Part shown: piece after piece, positions 1 to 8,276 of the stretch | Position numbering within the stretch: position 1 is the first letter of the stretch | How the letters are laid out: each line of letters starts with the position of its first letter | From: Deinobacterium chartae | Lineage (GTDB): Bacteria > Deinococcota > Deinococci > Deinococcales > Deinococcaceae | Direction of reading: 5' to 3' | Assembly (NCBI RefSeq): GCF_014202645.1 | Contig: NZ_JACHHG010000009.1 | Location: 62,001 to 126,000 of the forward strand | DNA length: 64,000 nucleotides | The notes under the pieces: generated by a model | Told to the model about the DNA's origin: nothing | Database searches by the model: none | The model's input: the letters and a program-made list of their open reading frames with translations, nothing else | Translations under genes and position numbers: made by a program

Positions 1-144
1 GCGACCCTGCTGGTCCTGGCCGACCTGGTGGCCCGCACGGTCGTGATTCCCTCGGAACTCCCGATCGGCATCGTCACCGCCATCATCGGCGCTCCCTTCT
101 TCCTGTACCTGCTGCTGCAGGGCCGAAAGGCGATCCGGCTGTGA
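1..144 (+). CDS. FecCD-type iron/heme ABC transporter permease, C-terminal fragment
   Basis: Only the last 47 codons are inside the window. They encode a hydrophobic stretch with the motif [20 protein letters not shown] followed by a basic tail, the usual C-terminus of BtuC/FecCD permeases for siderophores, heme or cobalamin. The TGA stop (142-144) overlaps the GTG start of the ATPase gene at 141, so the two are translationally coupled as permease and ATPase of one importer. The substrate-binding protein gene must lie upstream if present. The family assignment is firm; the substrate is inferred from the HmuV-like ATPase partner. Confidence 0.85.
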   Translation, partial: ATLLVLADLVARTVVIPSELPIGIVTAIIGAPFFLYLLLQGRKAIRL

Positions 145-953
145 CGGCGACCCTCACCCCTTCTGCCACCACCCCGCTGGTCGGGGTGCACGACCTCAGC
201 TACACGGTTTCGGGCCGCAGGCTGCTCGACGCCATCGAACTCGAGCTGCGCGCGGGCGAGTTGCTGGTGATCGTCGGCTGCAACGGCGCCGGTAAGAGCA
301 CGCTGCTCAAGCACATCTCGGGCGAACTGGGCCGCCGCGAAGGCATCGCGCTGTTCGGGCAGGACCTGCGCCGCTGGAACCCGGGCGAACTGGCCCGCAA
401 GCGCGCGGTGCTGCCGCAGAGCACCGCGCTCAGCTTCGCCTACGAGGTGCTCGAGGTGGTGCTGCTGGGCCGCATTCCGCACCAGCGCCGCCAGACCGAG
501 ACCCGCGAGGACCGCGAGATCGCGCTGCGCTGCCTCGAGCGGGTCGGCCTGGCCGCGTACGCGGGCCGCAACTACCTCACGCTCTCCGGTGGCGAGCAGC
601 AGCGGGTGCACCTGGCACGCGTGCTGGCCCAGCTCGAGGGCACGCCCGGCGAGCGGTTGCTGATGCTCGACGAGCCGACCAGCAGCCTGGACCTCGCCCA
701 CCAGCACCAGGTGCTGCGCATCGCCCGCAGCCTGTGCCAGGAGGGCGTGGGCGTGCTGGCGGTCCTGCACGACCTGAACCTGGCCTCGCAGTACGCCGAC
801 AAGGTGCTGGTCTTGGGCGGCGGCAAGGTCCTCGCCCACGGCACGCCCTTCGAGGTGCTGACCCCCACCATCCTCGAGGAGGCCTTCGGCCACCCGGTGC
901 TGGTGACCCGTCACCCCTGCCTGGCCTGCCCGCTGGTCGTATCGGCCACCTGA
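141..953 (+). CDS. hmuV: Heme/iron ABC transporter ATP-binding protein, HmuV-like
   Basis: Cytoplasmic ATPase that powers heme or iron-chelate uptake with the permease just upstream. The 270-residue protein has a Walker A motif at residues 46-54 (GCNGAGKST), the ABC signature LSGGEQQR at 148-155, Walker [13 protein letters not shown] and the switch LHDLN. The [13 protein letters not shown] segment resembles heme-specific HmuV ATPases more than siderophore FecE types, but substrate cannot be settled from sequence alone. It starts with GTG overlapping the permease stop. A strong hairpin with a T-run follows the stop codon and ends the operon. Confidence 0.88.
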   Translation: MTATLTPSATTPLVGVHDLSYTVSGRRLLDAIELELRAGELLVIVGCNGAGKSTLLKHISGELGRREGIALFGQDLRRWNPGELARKRAVLPQSTALSFAYEVLEVVLLGRIPHQRRQTETREDREIALRCLERVGLAAYAGRNYLTLSGGEQQRVHLARVLAQLEGTPGERLLMLDEPTSSLDLAHQHQVLRIARSLCQEGVGVLAVLHDLNLASQYADKVLVLGGGKVLAHGTPFEVLTPTILEEAFGHPVLVTRHPCLACPLVVSAT

Positions 954-965
954 TCCGGACCGGTA

Positions 966-1001
966 ACTGCCGGGCGCAGTCGTCTGCGCCCGGCAGTTTT
1001 T
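966..1001 (+). terminator. Intrinsic terminator after hmuV
   Basis: Perfect 14-bp arms (966-979 and 984-997) with a TCGT loop, followed by a T-run to 1001. It lies between the ends of hmuV and the convergent tatA gene, so it may serve both. Confidence 0.9.
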
Positions 1002-1017
1002 CATTCCCTAGGGGCTC

Positions 1018-1239
1018 TCAAGGCGTGCGCGAGTCGGTCGGCGCCTGAGCGGGCGGAGCGGGCCGTTTGGCTTCGTCCTTGAGGCTGGCCTCGAGTTCCT
1101 CACGAATGCCCTGGGTTCCCTTACGGAACTCGCGGATGCCCTGCCCCAGGCTCTTGCCCAGTTCGGGCAGCTTCTTGGGCCCAAAAATCAGGAGAACGGC
1201 CAGCAGGATAATGATGACTTCGGGAGCGCCCAGGTTCAT
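1018..1239 (-). CDS. tatA: Sec-independent translocase protein TatA/E
   Basis: Pore-forming subunit of the twin-arginine export pathway, which carries folded proteins across the cytoplasmic membrane. The 73-residue product has one N-terminal transmembrane helix (PEVIIILLAVLLIFGPKKLPE), the FGPKKLP hinge and an amphipathic helix, then a charged Pro-rich tail, all typical of TatA. The ATG at 1239 is preferred because a GGAGG box lies 5 nt upstream; a GTG two codons earlier would overlap that box. No tatC is present in the window. TatA and TatE cannot be told apart here. Confidence 0.92.
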   Translation of the reverse strand: MNLGAPEVIIILLAVLLIFGPKKLPELGKSLGQGIREFRKGTQGIREELEASLKDEAKRPAPPAQAPTDSRTP

Positions 1240-1330
1240 GCGCACCTCCTTTGCCTCACCCTAGGCCCAAAATATAAGTTCGCGATGAGGCTTCCCGGTG
1301 CCAGGGAACCGGTGCCGGTTGCAGCTCCTC

Positions 1331-2503
1331 TCAGCGGGCCGCCACGGTATGGCCGCGCGGGTAGATCAGGTACACCGTGCCGCCCGAGTGCGTCAGCCAC
1401 AGCCGCTCGAGGATCTTGCGGTCGTAGGTGCGGCGCACCTCGGCATCGCTCTTACCGGCCGGGTCGTTGACAACCACGTTGCCCCTGGCGTCGAAACCGA
1501 CCACCACCATCAGGTGACCGTTGCTCGACTCGATGGCCGCGCCGGGCAACTCGCCCTTCTTCCAGCCGTACGACACGATCACCGGCACACCGGCGGCGAT
1601 GTAGCGTTCCACGTCGGCCAGCGAAGTCAACCGCGTGACATACGCCTCGAGGCCGAAGGTGGAGGCCCAGGCGGTGTTAAACGGCCAGTTGCCGTTGCCC
1701 TTGTACGTGGCGTCGAAGGTGGCCGCGGCGGCCTGGGGAACCGGGACCTCGTGCCCCCAGTAGGCCAGCACCATCGAGGTGGACGTGGGCGAGCACCACA
1801 CCTCACCGCCGTCTTTGAAAACCATCTGCGAGCGCGGCGGCACGTTCAGCACCCGGCCCCACACCGAGCGGTCCGGCGTGGCGGGCAGGCCCCGCTTCTC
1901 GCGCTCGCTGTCCGAGGTCATCACCGCCACCAGACGCACGGCAGGCGTCACCTTGGGGTCGCGGGTGAACAGCTTCAGGCGGTACTGCACCCGGGTGTAC
2001 ACCGGTTTGCCCTTGAGCAGCAGCGTGTCGGTGGACACCGAGCCGTCCGCGTCTTTCTGGCCGTCCACCGAGCGGCGCGGGGCCTGCTGCGAGGTCCAGA
2101 CGCCCAGGTTGTAGTAACGCGTCCAGCGCCCGCCGCCGTCCGGACGGTAAGCACGCAGTTCGATCTGCAGCCACGTACCGGGCGGGGTCACGGCGTTCCA
2201 CGAGGCGATGGCCGTATCGAATCCGGCCTTGGCCTCGAGCGGCTTGGATTCGAACGTTCCTGCAAAGAACCTGCCAGGACCGTACAGCGCAGCGTTCTCC
2301 CCCTGCTCGAGGCCACTGGCGGCGAGCTTCAGGGTCGCGCCACCGTCCTCGAGCAGGCGCAGGCCGCGCAGTTCACCCTGAAAGTCCGTCGGGTCCGAAT
2401 GTTTGAGCAGGGTGATGTAGGGCTTCGCGGCGGCGCTCGCTCCGGCGGCATCGGACAGGCCGAGGGCAGCGCACAGGGCCAGGGTCAGGTACGGGCGTTT
2501 CAT
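1331..2503 (-). CDS. Secreted C39-family cysteine peptidase
   Basis: A 390-residue exported protein with an N-terminal signal peptide (MKRPYLTLALCAALGLSDAA). Residues 25-215 are a beta-rich region of unknown function. The C-terminal part fits the peptidase C39-like fold: catalytic Cys in VWCSPTSTSMVLAYWG (about residue 237), His in SSNGHLMVVVGFD (about 330) and the NDP turn (about 346). Such proteins cleave peptides outside the membrane; no partner transporter or double-glycine substrate lies nearby. The chosen start has GGAGG upstream and gives an immediate signal peptide, whereas the open frame upstream of 2503 lacks both. The target is unknown. Confidence 0.8.
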   Translation of the reverse strand: MKRPYLTLALCAALGLSDAAGASAAAKPYITLLKHSDPTDFQGELRGLRLLEDGGATLKLAASGLEQGENAALYGPGRFFAGTFESKPLEAKAGFDTAIASWNAVTPPGTWLQIELRAYRPDGGGRWTRYYNLGVWTSQQAPRRSVDGQKDADGSVSTDTLLLKGKPVYTRVQYRLKLFTRDPKVTPAVRLVAVMTSDSEREKRGLPATPDRSVWGRVLNVPPRSQMVFKDGGEVWCSPTSTSMVLAYWGHEVPVPQAAAATFDATYKGNGNWPFNTAWASTFGLEAYVTRLTSLADVERYIAAGVPVIVSYGWKKGELPGAAIESSNGHLMVVVGFDARGNVVVNDPAGKSDAEVRRTYDRKILERLWLTHSGGTVYLIYPRGHTVAAR

Positions 2504-2570
2504 GGGTCCTCCGGGCACAGGCTGGGTTGCAGGGAATATATCACGCACCTCACCCGGTTTAAACTGAACC
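2504..2570. promoter_or_regulatory. Divergent promoter region, peptidase / VWA protein
   Basis: The 67-bp gap separates two divergent genes. On the plus strand a TAAACT box (2560-2565) stands 5 nt before the ATG at 2571, leaving no room for a ribosome binding site and suggesting a leaderless mRNA. On the minus strand the peptidase has an ordinary GGAGG leader. Confidence 0.5.
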
Positions 2571-3239
2571 ATGACTGACCTGGGCAAGCGCGTGGTGGAC
2601 CTGTCCAAAAAAGCGGCCTTTTCGGTGTCCCGGCACGGCCTCGAGGACTTCCAGGCGCGGGTGGTGTTCGTGATGGACATCTCCAAGAGCATGTATCCGC
2701 TGTACCGGGACGGCACCATGCAACAGGTCCTCGAGCGGGTAGCGGCCCTCGCGCTGAACTTTGACGATGACGGCCAGGTGGACGTGATCGTGTTCGGAAC
2801 GGATGCCCGCTATGTGGGCGGTGCGACCCTCGCGACCCTCGAGGGCTTTGTGGCCCGCGAGATCGTCGCCCGGCACAACATCAACGGCGCGACGAACTAC
2901 GCCCGGGGAATGCGCGAGGTCGCGCGCCTGCTTCCCGGCCCCCACCCGCTGTTCGTGGTGTTTCTGACCGACGGCAACAACGGCGACCGCCCCGAGACCG
3001 AAGCCCTGCTGCGCGAGCTCTCGGGGCAGCCGGTCTTCTTCAAGTTCCTGGGAATCGGTTCGGAACGCTTCGCTTTCCTCGAGAAACTCGATGACCTGGA
3101 GGGACGGCTGGTCGACAACGCGGACTTTCAGGCGATCAGCGACATCGCCACGATCAGAGACGGCGAGCTGTTCGAGCGCCTGCTGGTCGAGTTGAATGAC
3201 TGGCGCTCGGCGGCAGCGGCAGCCGGCCTCCAGGTCTGA
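2571..3239 (+). CDS. VWA domain protein, TerF/TerY-like
   Basis: A 222-residue cytoplasmic protein consisting almost entirely of one von Willebrand factor A domain. The metal-ion-dependent adhesion site is intact: DISKS at residues 36-40 (DxSxS), NGATNY supplying the Thr, and FLTDGNNGD supplying the acidic ligand. It most resembles the VWA domains of tellurium-resistance and stress proteins (TerF C-terminus, TerY). No other ter genes lie in the window, so a role in a Ter complex is only inferred. The start appears leaderless (TAAACT 5 nt upstream). Confidence 0.8.
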   Translation: MTDLGKRVVDLSKKAAFSVSRHGLEDFQARVVFVMDISKSMYPLYRDGTMQQVLERVAALALNFDDDGQVDVIVFGTDARYVGGATLATLEGFVAREIVARHNINGATNYARGMREVARLLPGPHPLFVVFLTDGNNGDRPETEALLRELSGQPVFFKFLGIGSERFAFLEKLDDLEGRLVDNADFQAISDIATIRDGELFERLLVELNDWRSAAAAAGLQV

Positions 3240-3396
3240 TCGGCCCGGGAAACCGCCTGCGGCCCCGGAGGGTGCGTGCGCCGCCAAGGCGAAGGGCGGA
3301 CAGGATCGGCACGGCAACGCGCCTCGAGGAACAGCGAAAACAGAAGCGGCACCTCGCACCTGGCACCTGCAGCCCGCTCCGGGGCAGCGACCGCTG

Positions 3397-5700
3397 CTAG
3401 CGGCCAAAGGTGCGCGAGCCAGAACCCAGCGCATCGGTCCAGGCCACGGCGCTCAGCGGCGTGCGGCGGCACAGCCGGAGGAAAGCCTGTACGATCACGG
3501 GGTCGAACTGCTGTCCGGCCTGCCGCTCGATTTCGTGCAGGGCTTCCTCTTCGCTCCAGGCCCCCTTGTAGGGCCGCACGCTGATCAGGGCGTCGTATAC
3601 GTCCACCACGCTGAACAGCCGGGCCAGCAGTGGAATCGCTTCCCCTGCCAGGCGATCCGGGTAGCCCTGGCCGTCCCAGCGCTCGTGGTGCGAGCGCACC
3701 ACCTCGAGGGTACCGGCGGGCACGTCGGAAAGGCGCTGCACCAGGCGGTAGCCGGCCTCCACGTGCTGTTGCATTTCGAGGCGTTCAGTGTGCGAGAGCG
3801 GACCGGGCTTGAGCAGTACCCGGTCGGGCACCCCCAGCTTGCCCAGGTCGTGCAGCAATGCCCCGAGCCGCAACGCCTCGAGGTCGTCGGCGGATAGCTC
3901 GAGGGCCTCGCCCAGTTCGATCGCCCAGCGGGCCACCCGGCGGGTGTGGCCCTGGGTTTCGAAGTCGCGCGCCTCGAGCAGCAGCCCCAGGGTTTCCAGG
4001 GCAGCCTCGTGGCTGTGGCGTGCCTGTTGACGCCGCCGCTGGGCGGCGAGCAAGGCGCTCGCCTGGGTACAAAACTCACGGGCAACTTCGATCGAACCGT
4101 TATCGAAGGCGTCTTCGCGGCTGAAGCTGTCCAGGTTGAAGTGTGCAACCACCTCTCCACCGCACACCACCGGCATGCACAGGCTGGCCCGCAGTTCATG
4201 CACCCGCCCCGCTTCCGCGAAAGGACCTTCGTCTACCAGAATTCCGGTGAGCTCTCCGGATTCCCTCAAGGCGCGGGCGAGTTGGGCAGCGCGCAGCACC
4301 CGTGGACGGGCGGCGCGCCAATCCTCCTCTGACCCGGTGTAGTAATGCATCCAGGCCTGCTGCGACTGCTGCGTTCCCAGCAGGCGTTCTGAGAACCCGA
4401 CCTGTGCCACGATCTCAAAGTGCTCCCCGTCACGCAAGTTGATGCTGCCCGCCTCGGCACCGGGCACACAGGTTACCGCGGCCTCGAGCAGCGCGTGCCA
4501 ATCGCGCGCGGTCAGTCCATGATCGCTGGCGAGCAGGGCCAGGGTATCTCGCGCGCTGCGCCACAGCGCGAGGCGTGGCAGCGGGTCCGGGGCTGAGGCT
4601 GCGTACACCTCGAGCGGCGAGGCCGGGTCCGGCTCGGTGTCCGGCTGATGGACGGTGCGTGCCAGCGTGATTCGGTCGCGTCCGGCGTCCTTGGCCTGAT
4701 AGAGCGCCTCGTCGGCGCGGCGCAGGGTGTCGGCGGGCTTTTCGCCCTCGATCGGAAAGGCCAGTCCGCCCGAGACCGTGACCCGCACGTTCGGCAGGTC
4801 TTCGATCGAGGTGCTGCGCACCCGGCCCAGCAGGCGGGCACTCACGCCCGCAGCGTTCTCGCGTCGCACCTGACGCAGCAGCAGCACGAACTCCTCGCCT
4901 CCGTAACGGTATACCCGGTCACCGGGGCGCACCGAGCGTTCGAGCGTCTCGGCGACCACGCACAGCACCCGGTCCCCGGCCTCGTGCCCGCAGGCGTCGT
5001 TGATGCCCTTGAAGCGGTCCACGTCCACGATCAGCAGGCCGTCTTCGGGACCGAGGGTCTCGAGGTCCTCGAGCAACTGGCGGCGATTGGCCAGCCCGGT
5101 GAGCGGGTCACGCAGGGCCTGCTGGCGGTAGGCGTGCGAGAGGCGCAGCAGCCGCAGTCGTGCCTGCAGCAGGCCCACCACCGCCACAAGCCCCAGGCTG
5201 TTGAACAGTAACAGCGGCAGATAGCTGGCCTGCAACAGCGCCGCGCCGTCCGGTAACAGCAGCAGCCCGAATCCGTTGGTGGAAAAGGTGAGCGGAGCCA
5301 CCCACCACGCCGATGTCAGCTTCAGCCGTCGGCGGCGCAGCAGACCGCCCAGCGCGCTGCCGATCAGGAGCACGCCCAGCAGTCCCCACAGGGCGGCGGC
5401 GGCTTCGGGGCTACCCGTTGCGGTGCGGGTCAGCAGCGCAGGCAGCGCCGCCATGGCGGCGGGCAGCAGTCCGTAACGCAGGGCGATCAGTGCGATCGGA
5501 ACGTGGCCGAGGTCGACGGGAATACCCGGCTGCAGTTCGGTGGGAAAGCGCAACAGGACCGTACTGGCAAGGGCGGCCAGCACGGTGTGCAGCAACAGGT
5601 GGGCACGGTCACGCTTGAGCGGCCACTCGCGCAGGGTCAGGCTGCCCAGGTGAGCGAGGGCAACCAGCAGGCCCAGATTGAGGATCAGCGACGTGAGCAT
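3397..5700 (-). CDS. Membrane-bound GGDEF-GAF-HD-GYP cyclic-di-GMP protein
   Basis: A 767-residue signalling protein. Residues 1-190 hold about five to six transmembrane helices like 5TMR-LYT sensors. A diguanylate cyclase domain follows with DPLTGLANRR and an active-site GGEEF at 267-271; the inhibitory RxxD site (RPGD) sits five residues before it. Residues about 395-545 look like a GAF domain. The C-terminus is an HD-GYP phosphodiesterase with HDLGK (about 617) and HHERWDGQGYP (about 671). Both catalytic domains retain key residues, so the protein could make and break cyclic-di-GMP. It is monocistronic with an AT-rich promoter region. Confidence 0.93.
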   Translation of the reverse strand: MLTSLILNLGLLVALAHLGSLTLREWPLKRDRAHLLLHTVLAALASTVLLRFPTELQPGIPVDLGHVPIALIALRYGLLPAAMAALPALLTRTATGSPEAAAALWGLLGVLLIGSALGGLLRRRRLKLTSAWWVAPLTFSTNGFGLLLLPDGAALLQASYLPLLLFNSLGLVAVVGLLQARLRLLRLSHAYRQQALRDPLTGLANRRQLLEDLETLGPEDGLLIVDVDRFKGINDACGHEAGDRVLCVVAETLERSVRPGDRVYRYGGEEFVLLLRQVRRENAAGVSARLLGRVRSTSIEDLPNVRVTVSGGLAFPIEGEKPADTLRRADEALYQAKDAGRDRITLARTVHQPDTEPDPASPLEVYAASAPDPLPRLALWRSARDTLALLASDHGLTARDWHALLEAAVTCVPGAEAGSINLRDGEHFEIVAQVGFSERLLGTQQSQQAWMHYYTGSEEDWRAARPRVLRAAQLARALRESGELTGILVDEGPFAEAGRVHELRASLCMPVVCGGEVVAHFNLDSFSREDAFDNGSIEVAREFCTQASALLAAQRRRQQARHSHEAALETLGLLLEARDFETQGHTRRVARWAIELGEALELSADDLEALRLGALLHDLGKLGVPDRVLLKPGPLSHTERLEMQQHVEAGYRLVQRLSDVPAGTLEVVRSHHERWDGQGYPDRLAGEAIPLLARLFSVVDVYDALISVRPYKGAWSEEEALHEIERQAGQQFDPVIVQAFLRLCRRTPLSAVAWTDALGSGSRTFGR

Positions 5701-5831
5701 CGTGCCCTCAGCGATCCTGGTTGACCTGTGCGCGAAACAAGTGCAAGCATAATAATCCGTTCTATTGTTTCATATTTCGTGAGAAATCGTATGTAATAAG
5801 GATTTTCTTAAGTGTTTCTCATTCCAAAACA
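5701..5831. promoter_or_regulatory. AT-rich intergenic island, promoter region of the GGDEF/HD-GYP gene
   Basis: About 100 bp (roughly 5735-5830) is strikingly AT-rich against GC-rich surroundings. On the minus strand it contains a TATTAT-type -10 candidate upstream of the start at 5700 but no convincing -35. It also lies downstream of the gene ending at 5832. No hairpin with a T-run is evident. Confidence 0.4.
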
Positions 5832-6314
5832 TCAGGGATACCCGGACGGATCAGGACTGAGCTTCCAAAAACGCAAGTTGTTCAGCTTGATCACCGGATA
5901 GGGCGAAGCATCTTTGAGTACCTTCGCCTCGAGGACCACGTGGCGCGGATACCGCAGCGGACGTTCGCGCTCCACCGCTCCCTCGAGGCTCAGCGCGGTA
6001 GAGCAGCTGCCCAGCGCGGGTTCGAGCGCACCTCCATCGAGGTACAGCCGGGTCTGGAAATAGATATGCACTTTCTGGCCCTCGAGGCGCCAGCGCCCGG
6101 ACTTGCCTCGGTTGCGCGACTCGCAGTCGAACTGCGAGATCCTGAATTCCACCCGCCCGTTCGGGTAAAACACGTACACATCGCCCCAGCCTGCACCCAG
6201 GCTGGGGCGGTTTTGCCACACCCCGGTCAGGTCCTCGCGGTCCAGTCGCCCGTCCGGCAGCGTCCCGGCGGTCAGCAGCGCCCCGGCAACCAGGGCCAGC
6301 AGCACGGTCCTCAC
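5832..6314 (-). CDS. Exported protein of unknown function
   Basis: A 160-residue protein with a short signal peptide (MRTVLLALVAGALLTAG). The mature part starts DLTGVWQNRPS and continues with alternating beta-strand patterns (DVYVFYPNGRVEFRIS, GRWRLEGQKVHIYF), like small lipocalin-type domains of periplasmic proteins. Two Cys (DCESRN and GSCSTA) could form a disulfide. Its ATG overlaps the stop of the gene before it by 4 bp, so the pair is one operon. I do not recognise a named family. Confidence 0.65.
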   Translation of the reverse strand: MRTVLLALVAGALLTAGTLPDGRLDREDLTGVWQNRPSLGAGWGDVYVFYPNGRVEFRISQFDCESRNRGKSGRWRLEGQKVHIYFQTRLYLDGGALEPALGSCSTALSLEGAVERERPLRYPRHVVLEAKVLKDASPYPVIKLNNLRFWKLSPDPSGYP

Positions 6315-6616
6315 GACGGTTCCTCGCCGAAAGCGTAGGCAAAGTCCTTTTCGACGTAGTAACGCACGCTGTTCTGGTGAAAGTACACGCCCTCTCGCGC
6401 CTCGAGCAGGTCCGCCAGGTCAGCCGGCGAAAGGCGGAAGTGCAGCACCGAACCCTCGAGCAGCAAACCGGTCTGCTCGGCAGGGGACAGACGCAGCTCG
6501 AGCGCACCACCGGACACCGGCAGGATTTCGCGAACCGGCTGCCGTTCGCGCAGCAGCTTGAGTTCATCGGGCGAGATGCGTAGGCGCAGGCTGTTTCGGG
6601 TCCACTGCACTTTCAT
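6311..6616 (-). CDS. Small conserved protein, DUF7009-like
   Basis: A 101-residue soluble protein beginning MKVQWTRNSLRLRISPDEL, a pattern seen in short bacterial proteins grouped as DUF7009 (KxxxNSLRLRL). A second internal repeat of the same kind occurs at LHFRLSPADLADL, so the fold may contain two related beta-alpha units. It ends with VRYYVEKDFAYAF, then overlaps the start of the exported protein downstream. Function is unknown; the family match is from memory of the motif and only moderately sure. Confidence 0.6.
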   Translation of the reverse strand: MKVQWTRNSLRLRISPDELKLLRERQPVREILPVSGGALELRLSPAEQTGLLLEGSVLHFRLSPADLADLLEAREGVYFHQNSVRYYVEKDFAYAFGEEPS

Positions 6617-6683
6617 GGCGGCCTCCGGAGATACTTTGTACTCACGATTCTAACAGTTGTAAGTCATTCGCGCCAGACCGCGC

Positions 6684-7382
6684 TTACCCTCCGCCCATTC
6701 GCCCGCTGAAGCTCTTCCACTGCTTGTAAATAAAGGCCCGGACCGGGTGCGTCCAGATTCCCGAAACGCTGCCTGCGCGCAGGGCCGCCATCAGATCTTC
6801 CGGACCGCGGATGGACAGGCGCGGAGTTTCCACCCAGGCATCGCCGATGTCGCGCAGGGTGTGCGCGTCGGACCCTCCCGACTGCGCCTTGCCGTGGTGC
6901 AAGGCCCACTCGGCGGCCCTGCGGTTCCAGCGCGGCCGGGAAATACGCGCGTTAAAGACCTCCACGATATCGATGTGCCGGGCGATGCGCTCGATCGCGT
7001 CCGAACGCAGGCGGTGCCGCTTTAAGGGATCAAAGCCGTGCGGCAGCAGCACCAACCCCCCCTGCGCCTTGATGCGCTCGGCACTCTCCTCGGGACTGAG
7101 CCCGGGCGGAACGCGTTCTTGCAGGAACAACCCCACGATCTCGCCCTCCCGGGTCGACACCTCCTCGCCCACGATCACGGTCAGGTCCAGACCCTGCTCG
7201 GCCACCAGATCGCGCAGCTTCAAAGCCCCCCAGATCTGGTCGTGGTCGGTGATCGCCTGCACCGCGATGCCGCGCTCCCGACAACGCGCCGGAAACGCGG
7301 AAATCGGTGTGCTGCAGTCATGCGAGGCCTCCGAGTGGCAGTGCAAGTCCATGCGCATCAGCTCGTTCAGCGGAGCGCTCAT
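6684..7382 (-). CDS. PHP-domain metal-dependent phosphoesterase
   Basis: A 232-residue cytoplasmic protein of the PHP superfamily. The metal-binding motifs are present in order: DLHCHSEASHD, ITDHDQIWG, GEEVSTREGE, LPHGFDP, and GGSDAH. Family members hydrolyse phosphodiesters or small nucleotides; this one is closest in layout to stand-alone TrpH/PhoX-like PHP proteins. The ATG at 7382 has GGAGGAG immediately upstream and overlaps the stop of the diacylglycerol-kinase gene by 4 bp, so it is the last gene of a three-gene operon. The substrate is unknown. Confidence 0.83.
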   Translation of the reverse strand: MSAPLNELMRMDLHCHSEASHDCSTPISAFPARCRERGIAVQAITDHDQIWGALKLRDLVAEQGLDLTVIVGEEVSTREGEIVGLFLQERVPPGLSPEESAERIKAQGGLVLLPHGFDPLKRHRLRSDAIERIARHIDIVEVFNARISRPRWNRRAAEWALHHGKAQSGGSDAHTLRDIGDAWVETPRLSIRGPEDLMAALRAGSVSGIWTHPVRAFIYKQWKSFSGRMGGG

Positions 7383-8275
7383 CTCTCCTCCTCCCGTTTC
7401 ACGGCGGGCAACCACAGTTCCAGCGCACCGGGGACCACCTCTATCCGGGCCGACTGACGGTCCTCCCCGCCCCCACGCACCTCGCCGTCCAGATGCATCG
7501 GCGCGCCGTCCCCGTCCACCTCGAGGCGCCGCACCCGCCGCACCTCCACCGAGTCGAGCCCTGCAAGTTCTCCGGCCAGCAGCGCCCGGGCGTAGTCGAG
7601 CAGGCGCGCTCGGTTATCGTCCCGAATCAGGACCACGTCCAGCAGCCCGTCGCCCGGATCGGCCCCGGGGGCCAGTTGCAGGCGCGGCCCGGTGGCACAG
7701 GTGTTGAGCACCTCCACCATCAGGTACTCGTCCGAAAGGTCTTCTCCATCGAGCCGCAGCGCGTACGGCCGTCCCTGATAACCGCTGAGCGTGGTCACCA
7801 GCGAAGCCAGCGCCCGGGTCACGCTCTTGCCCGCCTCCGGGTCGTAGGCTGCCAAAACGTCCGCATACAGCCCGTACCCGCAGGCCTCGAGGAACAGACC
7901 GCTGCCCCACGACGCGGTCACGCGGCCCAGATCAAACGGCTGCCGACGCGGCGCGTCCAGGGCGCGCAACAGGTCGGCCGGCTCCCCGTCGAGCCCCAGG
8001 GTCCGGCCGATGTTGTTCGCGGTACCCATGGGCACCAGGGCCAGCGGAGCGCGCTTGCCCACCATGCGCTGCGCCACCGCGCGCAATGTGCCGTCACCGC
8101 CCGCTGCCACCACCAGGCCCTCGGGCTCGGCCAGCACCCGGTCCAGGTCCTGCTCGTCGGTGGTCGTCTCGACCACCGGGTGGTACCCGGCGGCCTCGAG
8201 GGCTGCGGCGAGGTCCTCGAGGCGTACCCGGCGGGCCCCTCCGGCGTTGGGATTCACGATCAGGGTCGCTCGCAC
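7379..8275 (-). CDS. Diacylglycerol kinase-like lipid kinase (DAGK/YegS family)
   Basis: A 298-residue kinase of the DAGK catalytic superfamily. It starts RATLIVNPNAGGARR, carries the nucleotide-binding VVAAGGDGTLRAVAQ and LVPMGTANNIGRTLG motifs, and ends with the beta-rich half containing PGDGLLDVVLI. Members phosphorylate diacylglycerol or related lipids at the membrane. The GTG at 8275 is chosen because AGAAAGGA precedes it and the protein begins directly with the family core. Between a flippase-like gene and a PHP gene, it may belong to lipid recycling, but the operon has no defining enzyme. Confidence 0.85.
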   Translation of the reverse strand: MRATLIVNPNAGGARRVRLEDLAAALEAAGYHPVVETTTDEQDLDRVLAEPEGLVVAAGGDGTLRAVAQRMVGKRAPLALVPMGTANNIGRTLGLDGEPADLLRALDAPRRQPFDLGRVTASWGSGLFLEACGYGLYADVLAAYDPEAGKSVTRALASLVTTLSGYQGRPYALRLDGEDLSDEYLMVEVLNTCATGPRLQLAPGADPGDGLLDVVLIRDDNRARLLDYARALLAGELAGLDSVEVRRVRRLEVDGDGAPMHLDGEVRGGGEDRQSARIEVVPGALELWLPAVKREEER

Positions 8276-8276
8276 G

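Noticed and set aside
3240-3396. Short coding frames between the VWA gene and the cyclic-di-GMP gene
   Set aside because: All are frames of noncoding or antisense sequence, without start signals.
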